A stretch of 64,000 bases of DNA from Sclerodactyla briareus (GCA_026419785.1 JAODTK010000566.1:97501-161500), one strand, 5' to 3'; shown: positions 1-12,600, numbered from the stretch's first letter. Program-made: numbers and translations. Notes: generated by a model not told the origin, from the sequence alone.

Positions 1-2700
1 TGGAAGTTTTTAGCTTCACGCAGGCGGAAGGCCTCATTCACTGTGGTAGTGAGAGGCTTCCAAACTGTTTTTGTTTTTGTTTTGGGATTTTTGTATTCCC
101 GGTCTGGAATAGTTCGAAATATGTGGATTCGTAACGAACTAATCATCGATGTTTTTTTGTGGACTTCTTAGGCATCGTATTTACGGACATTGAGGCTGTT
201 AGTACAGGCTCCACATATGATTATAACGCTTTCAAAACACTCTGCTTTAGTCTAAAATTTCCCGCTTCGCATACATTCTAGATTTTGTTGAATGTGTTTA
301 TGACTTTCTTGTTGTAGCTGCTCTGTCCAGAAAGCATTTACCGACGACTTATAATATTGAAGATGAATGTGTTAGTTTGTTCTCACCTGTGGATTTGAAT
401 GCGCAATTCTCGCACTTTCCCGGTGGCCTATATCGGCAATCGTAGCGGAAAATAGACAGAGGGGCACTTCGCCATGTATTCTAAAACATTGGTTTTGATC
501 CGAGGCCCATTCATTCTTCCTAATCTCAGTTACGAGCCCCCTGGCAGCACTAATATTTGGACAGACCTCCAGACATTATTGCCAACACAGGGGAGATGCT
601 CCGGCTTCGTTTGCGATTTCCATGGTTGTATGCGGAAAGGGGATTCAGATTGAAACGGGACATTATTCATCATTAACTTCTGTTCGATTGGTCCGGACCC
701 CAAACTAACTTTCAGGAACCACAGGTTAGTAACACTGGTTTTTCAGGGTCAGAGGGGATCCAATAGTATAAAATTTTGGACCCCAAATTAGAGTGATGGA
801 CCTTCGGATGGGAATGTATGCCAAAAATTCGATTTGGGTAGAAACGACCAGTAGGTTTAAAGTGTACCCACAGAACACGTTCACATGCTCAGCTGACTTA
901 CACGTTGCGATGTATCATTTGTTTTGTAGTACTCATAGCATTTTTTTGTGTTTTTTTTTATTCGCGCTATATCGTAGATATTAATACTTCGAATGGCTGA
1001 AGGTTACGTTGTTTATCAGGCAAAAGTTAATTCGTTCAATCTCTCAAATACAGCCCTCAGCAAATGACTAAAGTGACTACATGGACAGAAAGTGAAACAA
1101 CGATAGTGCCTCCGAGGGACTTTCTACTCATTCACATCTCGATTTGCTGTGACAGTTAACTGAGGAACAGCGAGGCTCGGAACCTTGAACTTTCAAGTAA
1201 TTGTTTTCAAGCCGGGATTTTTCAGGCAGCCGACGGCAAAATTGAGCATTATCTGATAAGAAAGGGGCGTAGTTAGCATAGTCGAGTATTGACAACACTC
1301 GGGGCAAGGTTTTCATCTCCCTCTTTCGGGGATCTTTATTCTGGCTCTCATGAAAAATGTCTAACCCCAAAGCACCCCAACTGCCGCCTTGGGTCATGAC
1401 CAGGCTTGTTTCAATACTGCGCTCCTGAAGAGCGGGGAATGGCGGGATTTCGAGATGTAATCCGATGTATGCTATGGAATGACATGTGACTACATGGATA
1501 ACTTGTTATCACTTCAGAAATTCTAACTTATCTATGCTGAATGAGCAGACAAGATTTAGACTTGTACCTAGCAAACGTCGATTTCTGGTCTCTAAACCTA
1601 TCAAATGACGGAAATGAAATACATACGAATTTTTGGCACGGCCATTTATTTTACAATAGCTTCACAGCATCTATAAGTCATTTTGAAGGAATACATGGCC
1701 TCTAGTAGCCATCGCCTCCAATTGGCAATCTAATTAGAGAATTTTATATGCAAAGGGGACGACACTGTCTCCGACGATCGTCTGTGTTTCTCAGATACTT
1801 ATTCCGTACATAAAAAGGTTGAATTCGTCTAAACAGCCATCTGCACCACGAACAGGGAATATTTAATAATGTTATCTCCCTGGGAATTACGGTAGACTGA
1901 AAACGTGCTGGAGTAGTCATGATCGATCTCCACAATATCAAACTCAACCTTCCAATAATCTCACTCCCACAATGCCGATCTATTTTTTATTCACTATTCC
2001 ATTATTTACTAGTACTGGCTGTCATGATAACTCATTGATTGCGTCAGATGTGAGACGTGTATTGAACCGCCTAATATGAATGAGGAATAATGATTTTCAC
2101 TAGATATCTACAGCTTGATAACGATCGATATTTGGCATCGTTTTCAGCGCCATCATGTGATATTGATGCCGTTGAGTGGAAGGCGTACCATTCGCACGTC
2201 ACCACGAAAACTAACAGAAGTAATTCGGGATCACGGTCGAACCACATTCGATGGTGCCATGATTAGCCTCTTAATGATTAGAAAAATTTACTTCAAGACA
2301 ACAACAAAAGTAGCTGAACGTGTATTTGTTGTGTCTTACAGCACTTGTAATATTTATGGCGGTTGGCAAAACTTTCCACTCAACATATCTCTTTTTTACG
2401 AGATGCGCAGCCTAAATTCTAAATGTTTGTCGGTCCCAACATTTTACTGAAATGGGTATCCGATTAGCTCATCAACCAGAAAAACATGCTACAAGGCACA
2501 TGCACTCTATGGAGTGACATATCGCTTCTGTCTCTTATGTTGCACTCCCCAAGGCAGTTCACATAGCTATCAACTGATGAGTACCTGGATCGCGGTCCAA
2601 CGTTTTTGTATATATATGTTGCATTAATCCCTCAACACCAGAGACTGTGGAGTGAAATACGACCTACTTACCACGGAAGCTAACATTCTAATGTAATTAT
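1..2700. other. No recognisable gene
   Basis: All frames here are short and broken. The longest open frames (for example 2115-2450 on the + strand) show no domain, no good splice context and no resemblance to a family I know. I see no repeat structure or RNA gene. It is most simply intergenic or intronic sequence. Confidence 0.5.
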
Positions 2701-2712
2701 TATAAGCGAGGG

Positions 2713-2890
2713 GACTGTCAGCCACGCTACCCCCGTTTCTGGGGAGTGATTTATCATGACTTTACGAACCCACCTTTCCTTCGTTAACACACACCCGAAC
2801 GCATCGTAAAGCAAACCGGTAGACATAAAGCAGCCAGTGTAAAGCATTCAGGGCATTTGACCCAGTAAACTTGCATCGATTCTTGAAACC
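2713..2890. repeat. Dispersed repeat, copy 1
   Basis: The stretch from about 2802 to 2875 aligns by eye with 33403-33475, sharing blocks such as catcgtaaag, agacat, cag(c/t)(c/t)agtgtaaa, gcatt, and tttgacc(c/t)agtaaa. A weaker shared block (tgtcagcc(a/g)cgc) lies upstream in both. The two copies are in the same orientation and clearly diverged, with small indels. No coding capacity is visible, so it may be part of an old non-autonomous element. The outer limits are approximate. Confidence 0.6.
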
Positions 2891-2899
2891 CACCTACTA

Positions 2900-5740
2900 C
2901 AGTATACTTGGGAACGTAGACGAAGACACCTTACTTTTGGACTGCGGTCGATCACGCCGTTCTTCCTCCGGGTGAAGATGAGAATGTCCTCACTAAGATC
3001 TGCACTCGGAACACTCGTTCATCTAACCAATACACATCAATGTTGGACCCTCGTCCTCGGAGATTTCTTGACTTACGCATACATCGGTTACAGCTATAGT
3101 GTTCATAGTGGCTACGAAAAATATGTATATGGTAACTAGATAAGAACGTCTTGTAGATTAATGTTTACTGGGTTATCAAGCGGCTGAAAAAAAATATTAA
3201 CGTATCGAATACAGTCGCAATTGTATACATTATAGAAGAGACAGTGGGTATGCTTAACATCAGCACAACTAACTTCGGACCGAAAATTTATAATATAGCG
3301 TACGATCGTTAAGTAGGGTGATTCACAACTAAGATATAACCAACAATCAATAGTCAGTATAAATACCAGTTTTCTCGATGATGACAGCATTCGTACAAGT
3401 ATGCCTGCGCTGTAACTTCCTTGTTGTTGCTATTTGGTCTATTTTAGATCTCTATTTGAATTGGCGCATATCTTAGTTTCTCACATCTAGTGAATATCAC
3501 ATCAGTGAATAGATACGTTCTAGAAGCTGCTGTATAAGTGGCTGAGGTAAGTCGTTCTATACACATACAAGGCAAGTAAAAACGTCAACAGGAAGTGCAG
3601 TCCAGAGCATTTACTGTGTCGTGTCGGCGTAATTGGGTGTATTACTTTAATACTATAGAGCTAAAGAAATCATTAAATACATTGTTCTTTCCCGGGATTT
3701 TCAGAACTCAGCTATCACTGACAAGTGTAATTCGAGCATAACGCTGATGCTCTAGGAAACCCTGCCTGGACTGAGGCGACAGCGATATGTATGTGATGTT
3801 GGAATTGCAGTTGATCGTGGAATGAAATTCCATGGTTGGTCAATCATATAGGGAGATTTCCATCCTACTTCTGTGACTATGTAACTAAGCTTCACGAACA
3901 GCATACGCAATGATCAGTACACGACATGATTCTACATGAGCGGAATCAAATCTGGAATATGCAGGATTTCATGGTTTGACTGAATGTAATCCATTGACAA
4001 GTTCAAAAAGCCTTATCGACGTGAGCTCTCGGGGGTTTCTATCGTTCATTGAACTACATCGTATAAACAAGTCACATCTGTGGTTGAAAAACTCCATATG
4101 TATGTATATTCGAGGTGTTGTGGTCTGATTTCGAATCTCAGTATTTAACCCATTGTTCTGTGTTACTGTGTTACCTAGATAGGGATAGCATGTTAAAGGA
4201 GTATAAGTATGCGCTAATATCAATTAGATATAAGTAAGCGTCACTGTTCTGTCTGTAATGATACAAGTAAGCAGTCAGCCCTTCTAATCTTGCTCTACTC
4301 TTCTGCTGTCTGCTGTGTCCGCATCCGGAAGCGAATAACAATACTATATGGGTAATTTCAATTTGACCGAGTGATTGGCACAGGTGGAAATGGGTCGGGT
4401 CATACGAAAGACTTTAAAAATGATACATTTTGCTTTCTCGCCTGAACGCTCGGCACAGGGATTGCAACAGGCAACCAGGGGGTTAGGGAAATTGGCAAGT
4501 TGCCGTCTGCGTGTGATTACCCCACCCCCAAATTAAGGTATCGCTAAAGAGGCCTTGCCTTATTCCTTGTATCTGGTGAGGGATGCGCAGCTGACAAAGG
4601 TGAGTATTCAGGTCTGCGTCCTTGCTAATTGCGATTCTCTTCTCCGCTACACCATAAAAAATAATAAAAATTGTAAAGGGCATTGGATGTCTGTAATAAC
4701 AAGTTAGGAAGAAATTAGAATAACTAACGATGGAATTGGGTTATCTCATAACACACGGTATCCCATACACGATAGCTGTTTCAACACTAGAGAAAGTTTA
4801 ATAGACGCTTGAAGATCATTATTAGCTATAGTGTCTTCAATACAAATAGGTTGAGTTTACAGCAAAATCAGTCACGATTCAATCAGCCAGTTTGTCCGTT
4901 GTAGTCGGCAGAGTACGTTTGAAACTTAGAAAACGTCTTCGGGTAAGTCAGGTAAGATCAGGACGTTTAAAGAAAGGATGAATAATGGTTTAAATCGTTT
5001 AACAAATTGTCATCCTAGGTACCGTTTGCCTTCCAACATAATACTTTCCGGATTGAAATTGGCTGAAGTAAACCGTATAATTCTAAATACTCCATTGACA
5101 ATTCATAAATAATTCATGATATAGAAATGCCTGTGTGTATTTTTCAACTTGTGTATTAGGACAAGATATATGTATAGAGGTGTCAGAACATCCGCTTGCT
5201 GTGGGCGTGTGCGAGTATACCTTTCTAAAGAAAACTAAAATTCTATCGAGCGGGAGGCCGTAGTAAGCATTATAACATGGTTAGGCCTAGTCAGGATTAT
5301 GTATTCTGATCCCATTGTGTTTACACACGTCTTAGAATTACTTCTCCAAATTGATCTAACGTCACAACTAATTGAGGTCAGTGCCCGAATGCTTCATCGC
5401 AACTGCTAAAACTACGCATGAGGAAGTATTAGTTTTCGCCAAGGGTATAATCAGTAAGTAATCAGAAAATTGTGTGAAACTTACATATCGCAATATGGAT
5501 GTTGCTCTAGCACAAATCAACTTGAAAAAACGTACCAGACGGCGCTTCGATCGTGACTTAGTGTTTTATTTCTTGGCAATGCCAAACGGAATCGAGGCAT
5601 CCACGTCTGTGCCTGTGTGTGTTTGTGTGTGTGACGTTGGACCGGATTCATTTCCACGCAATATCTAACGAGCGCAAGCATGTGCCAATGCTATAGGTAG
5701 GTGGGATTGCCATCAAGTGGAGCCATCCCTATATATTTTT
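2900..5740. other. No recognisable gene
   Basis: Only short open frames occur, none with domain-like content or paired splice signals. There is a short GT-rich run near 5610-5635. I see nothing else to annotate. Confidence 0.45.
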
Positions 5741-6040
5741 GGTCATTCGATGACTGTCTAGGTCATGACAGGTCAAAGAGTGAAGAACTCCAACGAAAGC
5801 TGACGGAGGGAAACACGTATGAAGTTCGAATCAGTATAGAAAGGGAAATCATTATCTATTGTGGTGTCAGTTCAAGGCCATTCCAATTCACGAACTATTG
5901 GATTAAGGGAAACTCAATAGAATCGGGACCGCTAAAGTTCAAGTTAGTATGGGAATTGATGGACGGATTACATGATTACTGTTGTATAGGGGTTTCAGGT
6001 CAAATGTCACACGAGGTCAACTAGGTCAAAGTGTGGAATA
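5741..6040 (+). repeat. AGGTCA-rich patch, probable dispersed-repeat fragment
   Basis: The sequence around 5755-5780 and 5996-6032 has repeated AGGTCA-type hexamers (aggtcatgac, aggtcaaag, caggtcaaatgtcac, gaggtcaactaggtcaaag). The same hexamer style recurs at 15.6-16.0 kb and 21.7-22.7 kb. An open frame of 107 codons (5701-6024) runs across it but looks like a by-product of the repeat and resembles no protein family I know. Confidence 0.4.
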
Positions 6041-8725
6041 TTCGTTTTAACAGTAATATGTCAACTGAAAGGAGTCCTATTTGATGCAAATTGTGAGTTC
6101 ATTTGTTATGCAGCTGGCTGTGGAGCTGATTGCCCTCTTTTGTTATGGGGACAGGGCAAAGGTCACTTGTGGTAACAGTCGGGAATTATCGTAGACACTG
6201 TTTGACTACCAGTGCTCAATGCAGATTTAGAGGGATCATACTTGCCATGGTGGGGTTTTTGCGATACAGAGTTTATATAATAACATTTGGAAATAGTAGG
6301 ATTTTCTGATCGTACCTGTATATAAGTTAAGCTCTCAATATTATTCAGAATAAGGATTGCTTGTGGTAAATATTGGCTGTTAACGAAAGTGCCATAGGAT
6401 CATGGCCAAAGTGTATGTACACACCATATCCACACCCATCAACCCTACGTATCAAAATTATCCCTGTTCCTGGTCCGTTGTCGTCCTCTCCACCCCTCCT
6501 TACAACCTGTATGACAATTTAATTCCGCCAGAAACAGGCCAGGTATAGAAAAAAAAATCCTGGTCCACAAGATACATCAACATTCACTTTCCCACTATAC
6601 CAGGACCACACCCATCCCTGCAATACAGCCTTCTTAAACTTTATCCGGAGTTCCATGAAATCTTTCCTAACGTCCCACTGAATTGAATCGCTCACCATTT
6701 TGATGGTTTTTTATCACTATCATGGCTTATTAGGACGAATTGGACGAAGAAAGGGCTGATTGCCATTGATACCTACATGATCATATCGAGATCCTGAGGC
6801 GACAATTGGGGTTGGCTGGTTATCAGTGAACATTGGTTCCATTGTCTATTGGTTGAGTGGTTTTATCTATTAGCTGACAAGCTGAGTGAATGATGGATAT
6901 GGGCATAGCTATGAAACTCTAATACCTCTACGAGAATGGCAAAGCAAGAAACCAACCATTGAAAGGGATCAAACTCAAACAGAATCCTATTATCTTGTGC
7001 TGTGAAAAGCTGGGATACTTGTATTCAGGGTATATCCTCATGAACATGATTAGTTTCCATGCACACATAACAAGATTTTTTTAGGGCATACTAATGCCAT
7101 TAACATTAACAGCTATTCCCACATGCTACACCCACTACCGGTAAATCAACAAGTCCTGTTTGTGATCACCGCCTCCAATTTGGCTCGAACTATGCTATTG
7201 ATACATCCACTAGTGGTATGTCAGTATTAGTGCTGGCTCTGAAATTTTGTCCAATCCAGTCCAATCATGTGGACTGAAGTTCATAAATTCAAGATTTAGG
7301 CACAGTCATTTTAAGGGAAAGTGTCGAAGTTCCCTCCTCTCTGGTTAGCTCTACTTGTAGTACATACATTTTTTTTTACTTCTGGCCGTCCGAAACTTCC
7401 ATAATTACAGCTTCGAGTGCTGAGCAGCTACATGAATGGTACCAACTTTGTCAAGTGTCCGTTATATAGTATATAATACGTAGTGGGGCGACTGTGAATC
7501 CTGAGTTTCATCGAAACAATATGAAAAATCCACCCTGCCTGGGTAGCTTGAGACACATTTTCCCAATAAATTCAGTACATGTACCAGTTCCACTACAGTA
7601 CGATACAGCACTTTATACTGGAGAAGATCATTTTCTCTTTAACAAATAATATACATACCTTTAGGGTTTGCTCTTCCGCAAACCAGTCCTTTGCCCCCTA
7701 AAAAGAAATACATTAGCATAGGTAGCTAACCTACTATATTTTTGAGGAAAATCTGGGTGTCTCAAGTTACTTTACCGTTGTTTTTGTTTTTTCTAATGGT
7801 TTTTACTGTATTGAAACTGCCTACACCTGACCTGCTAATAGCATCTGGAATATGGCTAATGATTGGTCCAAATTATATCTAACAAGATCAACCAATAAAT
7901 TTACTAAAGTCATATTAAAGAGAAAAAGAAAACTTCCCAATGCTGAGAAACTAAACAACATGCGCGAATAATAACTATTTGAGAAGATTCCATTATCAAT
8001 CTGGCTGAACAACCGTGAAATATTATAAAGGCCTGAACGCTGAATATTACACGCTACTGTATACTGTCCTCGACGACATGCGTTTCGGGTTGGGTAACTC
8101 ATGAACTGGATACGGCGCATGAAACAGCCATAATAAAATAGGAGCATGTTACCGATTATCATTTCATATTATTTAAAGCATGTTTTTTTTTTTTTTGAAG
8201 CCATGCCAAGGAGAAGAAATAAGTTGTTTAAAAAACATACTAAATACCTGTACCGGCACCTAATAAGAACTTTATTAAGATACAAAAAAAGATAACCGAG
8301 GCATATACAATATACGCAATATATGCAAACGCAACATGTGTTCCTATGTGTTCCCAGAATTAACGAAGTTCGGTACAGGCAGTCATTCTTCCAGATTCTA
8401 TACATTCCTTCAATAGCCGAATCACCAGATGATCATTATGTGTAATAGTAATAATAATAGTGGGTTGCGATGTTAGTAGCATTGTAATTGATTCTCCAGG
8501 TCTTGGGTATCCAGTTTATATGTTAGTGTGATCGAATAGGGGTACGATTAAATCCTAATTGTTATTTCAAAGTTTATTCGTATCGTGTTTTATTTCGATG
8601 TGTCATCCAGTTACAAGATTTCTGTTCGAAAGCGGACAATAAACTTCATCTTCATCAACCTACTGATAACATTCAAAAACAATTGACATTGCACTGGTTT
8701 TTTTGTCTCTTCCTACTTTTTGCAG
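6041..8725. other. No recognisable exon; sequence upstream of receptor fragment
   Basis: If the receptor at 8726 is a normal gene, its N-terminal exons (extracellular tail, TM1, TM2) should lie upstream. I read this stretch for a TM1 GN-type motif or a TM2 NLAxxD-type motif and found none. It ends with a good branch/pyrimidine tract and acceptor (ttttttgtctcttcc ... tgcag, ending at 8725). The rest looks like intron or intergenic DNA. Confidence 0.45.
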
Positions 8726-8860
8726 GTCGCCGTGCAAGCCTCGTGCGCAACACTAGTGGCCATGACACTCGATCGTTACAGGGTAATCCTCCAGCCAATG
8801 GAGTCGCTCACGACACGGACGGTGACAAGAACGACATCACAAACCTATCAATATGGGCCG
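8726..8860 (+). pseudogene. Class A GPCR exon, TM3 to start of TM4 (kisspeptin-receptor-like), frameshifted
   Basis: After a strong acceptor at 8721-8725 the frame reads VAVQASCATLVAMTLDRYR (8726 onward), which is the end of TM3 with the D-R-Y motif coded at 8771-8779. It continues into intracellular loop 2 (ILQPMESLTTRTVTR). This loop matches the style of kisspeptin/GPR54 receptors (VQATCATLTAM, then a basic TR/RT loop), so I place it in the galanin/kisspeptin/allatostatin-A group; closer assignment is inference. TM4 begins as NLSIWAG, but that reading is in another frame (codons from 8848). One base appears lost between about 8800 and 8848. A gtatgt donor follows at 8861, splitting a codon after its first base. 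The exon is 135 bases, which would be one more if the lost base were present. The frame break could be a genuine pseudogene mutation or an assembly indel. Confidence 0.82.
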
Positions 8861-9744
8861 GTATGTGTAATTTGATTGGGCTAATCTGCTATTGGATCGG
8901 GATATAATCCTCTAACCAGAATAAGGAAAATAGGAACGTGGAATAAGACATGGAGCTGAGACGATGGAACTGAAACCGAATTCGAGGTCATTTGCGGCCG
9001 TAAATTCCACTATTTTCTTTGAAAGTTGCGAATTACCGCTAAAACTTCGTGGTAAACGTTGCAAATGGACTTTCGGAAATATTTCTTCTCGCGGAGCGTA
9101 TTACGAGCTGTAGAAAGCATTCGAGATGTTGTTCTGTAAGAGTATTGAATGCGTTCAAGAACAGTTGATTTATGTTTCAAGAATTGTGGCAGAGTTCGTT
9201 TGCATTTGGGTTTTCTTCTCTTTGGGATGTTGTGGATTCGGGGTCTCTCAGAGGATTTTGTCTTCCTGACCCCTTTTCACTAAACTAAAACAATAGCGGT
9301 ATCGATGAATGAGGGAGGGTCATGCGCAGTCGGTAACATGCACATCTGTTGCCTTCTATTTTATCTACTGGAATGTTGTTCTGAGAACTCAGCGAGACGG
9401 GGGGGCAAACCGGTCTTTGGTTTGACCTGAGCAGGATCCGATCTCACGAGTGTATTCCGTACTGTCACCAGTAGGTCGACAGAAGAACGATCGGCACAAT
9501 TCAAAATTAGGTAGCCTAAAGGAGCTTGCTGGGGACTGAACTGATGAAAGGTCATTTGTCGTTTTTCTGTACTTGCCACGCAGTAGCTAACATTACCGTG
9601 AAATTGTTGGTCGAAAGGGAAAGGGCCACATACACCGATTGAAGTTGTCAAAACGTATAAGTTTCTGTCGGCTCATACGTAAATATTATATCTTTTGTGT
9701 ACGTTACACGTATGTAACACTTTGACTTTCATTCTCTTCAACAG
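8861..9744 (+). other. Intron between receptor exons
   Basis: It is bounded by gtatgt at 8861 and by a pyrimidine-rich acceptor (tttgactttcattctcttcaacag) ending at 9744, giving an intron of about 884 bases. The phase matches: the upstream exon leaves one base (G) and the next exon supplies TG, forming a Val codon within TM4. A 96-codon frame on the - strand (9361-9651) lies inside it and looks fortuitous. Confidence 0.7.
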
Positions 9745-10196
9745 TGTCACTTCTCGTCCATATTCCAAGTCTGGTGTTCTTCAACGTAAGACAAAACTGC
9801 GAGGGGCTCATTCGATACTGTGGTATCGATGTATTTGATGCCGAGTTTATGACCTACGCGTCATTTCCAGTTTGACTTACATTCATCCCGGTTATCATAA
9901 TGTCCATGTTACCTGAGGATTGTGAGGTCTACTTTGGATACAAATTGATCAATTAGCGGTCATGCACACCGCATGCAATGACAGGCGGATGGGAAAGAAG
10001 TTAAAAGTTAACCCAGATGACGGTTCTTGTTGTTCTCCTTTTTGGGATTTGCGGGCCGTCCGCTACAGTAGCCACCTATCGGTACTTCGGAGATGGCGCT
10101 GTAATCGGGGGGTCAATTGATATGACCTTTTTCCTGTGCTTAGCTGTTCCCAACGCGGCCCTTAACCCGTTCGTGTACGCATTAACCGGTCGATAA
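9745..10196 (+). pseudogene. Class A GPCR exon, TM4 to TM7, multiply frameshifted
   Basis: The frame opens VSLLVHIPSLVFFNV (TM4 end), then loop 2 with cysteines at 9798-9800 and 9819-9821, one of which would pair with TM3. TM5 reads YASFPV, a stop at 9873-9875, then LTFIPVIIMS. The TM5 end and loop 3 resume one frame on as CYLRIVRSTL (9907) and again as RRMGKK (9983). TM6 and TM7 are cleanly open in the first frame from 10011: TQMTVLVVLLFGICGP with the TM6 C-G-P bend, then AVPNAALNPFVYALTGR with the NPxxY motif at 10164-10178. Two TAA codons follow at 10194-10199. It would be a seven-helix plasma-membrane peptide receptor if intact. One nonsense codon plus three frame shifts argue for a decayed paralogue, unless they are assembly errors. 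No TM1/TM2 exon is found. Confidence 0.85.
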
Positions 10197-11085
10197 TAAA
10201 GGGAGAGGCTGCCAGCAGTCCGTTCACCTGGGACTGTACAGGAAGGGGAAGAAGAAGACCGTAAGCCACCCACCAGTACGACTAGGGTTGGGGCAGGATG
10301 GCACGGAGGCATACATCGAGTTCCCTACATCAGCGGAATCAGAAATTCACGAATGATGAGTATAATAGAAGGAGTGACAACCAAACCAATGGGCGACTTA
10401 AGACGTATCTAGCAGCAAGGAAAGCAAAGATAAAGAGGAATCTCCACTCCGTAGAATCCCCGACGTCGATCAAGACATAGTTAACCTCCGTGCTGAGATA
10501 CTCCGACGTAAATTTCTCTCGATGACGACTGTGTAATGATTTAAAATGCCGTGTTATGGAAGTGAATATGGAAATTGTAATATTTCTGGTAGCCTGAAGG
10601 CATTTGACAGGTATCACTTTTAGCTCAAACCAGCTATGCTGGTTGTTGAGCTATGTGCTTTCATAGGGAATCTGCACATGTCACTCTATCATATATCTTA
10701 TCTATCTTATAGTAGCCTATCCCCTTTAGTCTGATCCTACCTGTTTCCTATCGATTCTATTTATACTCTATCTATTTTTCTATATCGATTGTACCCTCAT
10801 CTTCGACAGTCCTACTCACGCCCGCCCCCTCCCCCCCTCTTCCCCCCCCCTGTGTTTACAATGTCTTATTTTATTTGGGCCACCAAACGGTCCTTCTGTG
10901 ATGGATGTAGACCAAACTTGGAAACCATGTTTATTGACCCATGGGACATGTTTTACTTGGTGAAGGTCAAGGTCCAACGGTCATTACAGGGGCAGTATAG
11001 ACCATTATGTGTAAAATTCCAAAATTTATCTCTCCTACAAATTTTAGTGGCACAGTGCTGATGTTCGTTATAATGATTGTCTACC
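10197..11085 (+). other. Sequence after the receptor, possible C-tail
   Basis: The TM6-TM7 frame stays open from 10200 to 10409 after the two TAA codons. It contains a basic stretch right after TM7 (RERLPAVRS, like helix 8), then an acidic EEEED-like run and many Ser/Thr/Arg. This may be a real cytoplasmic tail behind a damaged junction. After 10420 I see only AT-rich sequence and a C-run at 10820-10850, with no gene. Confidence 0.35.
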
Positions 11086-11099
11086 GCTTGTAACGTTGG

Positions 11100-12600
11100 G
11101 GTGTTCAGGAATTTTTTGTCCCAAGGTCCCACTTGGGCCCGAGCGCCCACTTTATGAAATTTCACACAATGTACTTGAAATGCATCTCCTCCCACAAGAT
11201 CAATTGATGTTCTTCAAATTACATGTAAATGGGTCCTTGTATAGAGGGCCATAGGGGGTTGTTCTGGAATTTTTGGGTTTCACACTCACTGCCGCCCCCC
11301 GGTTTTGGGCCCCAGGGCCCATTATATGAAATATTGCAAATCTGTATCTCTTACTTTTTTTTATCTCTTTTTTGTTTTTGCACATTGCTGATGTGCAGTC
11401 ATCATGTATGGTTTATAGCTGTACTTTCAGGTGCCCAGGGATTTAGTTCCCAAGGCCCTCAGTGTGGGCCCCTGGGGCCCGTCATGTTGGATTACTCAAA
11501 TGCTTCTCCTTTTCCGAATTTCGTGCACAGTGCTGAACATTCGCTATTGTGGTCTAACAGCCGGACCTTGGGTGTTCAGGAATTGTTGGTCTAACGTCCC
11601 ACGTGGCACGTGGGCCCATTTTATGAATTTCACACAATGGTACTGAATGCATCCCCTCCCACAAATAAATTGATGTTCGTCAAGTTACATGTAAAGTTCT
11701 TTGGGGTAGAGGGCCCATTGGGGTGGTTCAGGAATTAGGCTCGAGGCCCAGTTTGGGCCATGGGCCCATCATATAGAAATTGCCAAATCTTGTATCTCCT
11801 GGAATTTTGTTTGGCAGTGCTCATGTTTCAGTCATAATGGGTGTCCAAATTGGCCCTACCTTCATGGTGCCCAGTAATTTAGGCCCCACGGCCCAGTGTG
11901 GGCCCTAAGGCCAATCATGTAGAAAACGCAAATGGCTTCTCCTCTTACGAATTTCAGTGCAAGTGCTGACATTCGGACATGGGGTGTCAGGAATTTTTTG
12001 GTCTAAGGTCCCACTGGCACGTGGGCTAATTTTAATGAATTTCACACAATGGTACTTGAATGCCTCTCCTTCCACTAGTAAATTGATGTTCTTCAATTCA
12101 TGTAAAGGTTTTGGGTAGAGGGCCAGTTAGGGGTGTTCAGGTTGTTCAGAAAATGCTCTCCTTTACGATTTTTTTTTTGCCCAGTCTGACATTCGGTCAT
12201 ATTGATAGTCTAACAGCCGTACCTTTGGGGTGTTCATGAATTATCTATCCACGGCCTACGTGGGCATGTGGCCCATTTTATGAATTTCACACAATGGTAC
12301 TAGAAATGCATCTTCTCCCACACTTCAATTGATTTTCTTTCTTGAAGTTACATTTACCGGTCCTTGTGTAGAGGGCATGCAGGTCCGTGGGAATTTTGGG
12401 GCCCTAGGGCCCAATATAGGAAATACTGCAAAATCTTGTATCTCCTACGATTCTGTTGCACAGTGCTGGTTCGTCATAATGATGGTCTAATAGCTGTATG
12501 TACCTTTAGGGTGGTCAGGGATATAGGACCCACGGCCCAGTATACTGTTGGGCCTCTGCAGCCCTGTGGAATATTTATTGACAGCTTTGGGGTCCATGCA
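11100..12600. repeat. GGGCCC-rich higher-order tandem repeat
   Basis: Three related subunit types of roughly 125-170 bases follow each other as A-B-C and the trimer repeats. A-type units begin near 11101, 11572, 11983 and 12229 (ttcaggaatttttggtc, then a cac-ttgggcccattttatgaattt core and cacacaatggtacttgaatgc). B-types begin near 11257, 11723, 12126 and 12381 (tagagggccc, ggaattt, gggcccatcatat). C-types begin near 11427, 11866 and 12509 (ggtgcccagggattta, gggccc, gctgacattcg). All subunits share a skeleton: ttcagg-aattt, a GGGCCC palindrome block, a t-atatga-attgcaaat line, then cagtgctgatgttcgtcataatg. The third trimer is shortened. The units look like a diverged satellite. Open frames inside it are by-products. 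Confidence 0.8.

Noticed and set aside
5701-6024. 107-codon + strand frame
   Set aside because: Overlaps an AGGTCA-rich repeat and shows no protein-family features.
9361-9651. 96-codon - strand frame inside the receptor intron
   Set aside because: No recognisable motif and it lies opposite an intron; likely chance.
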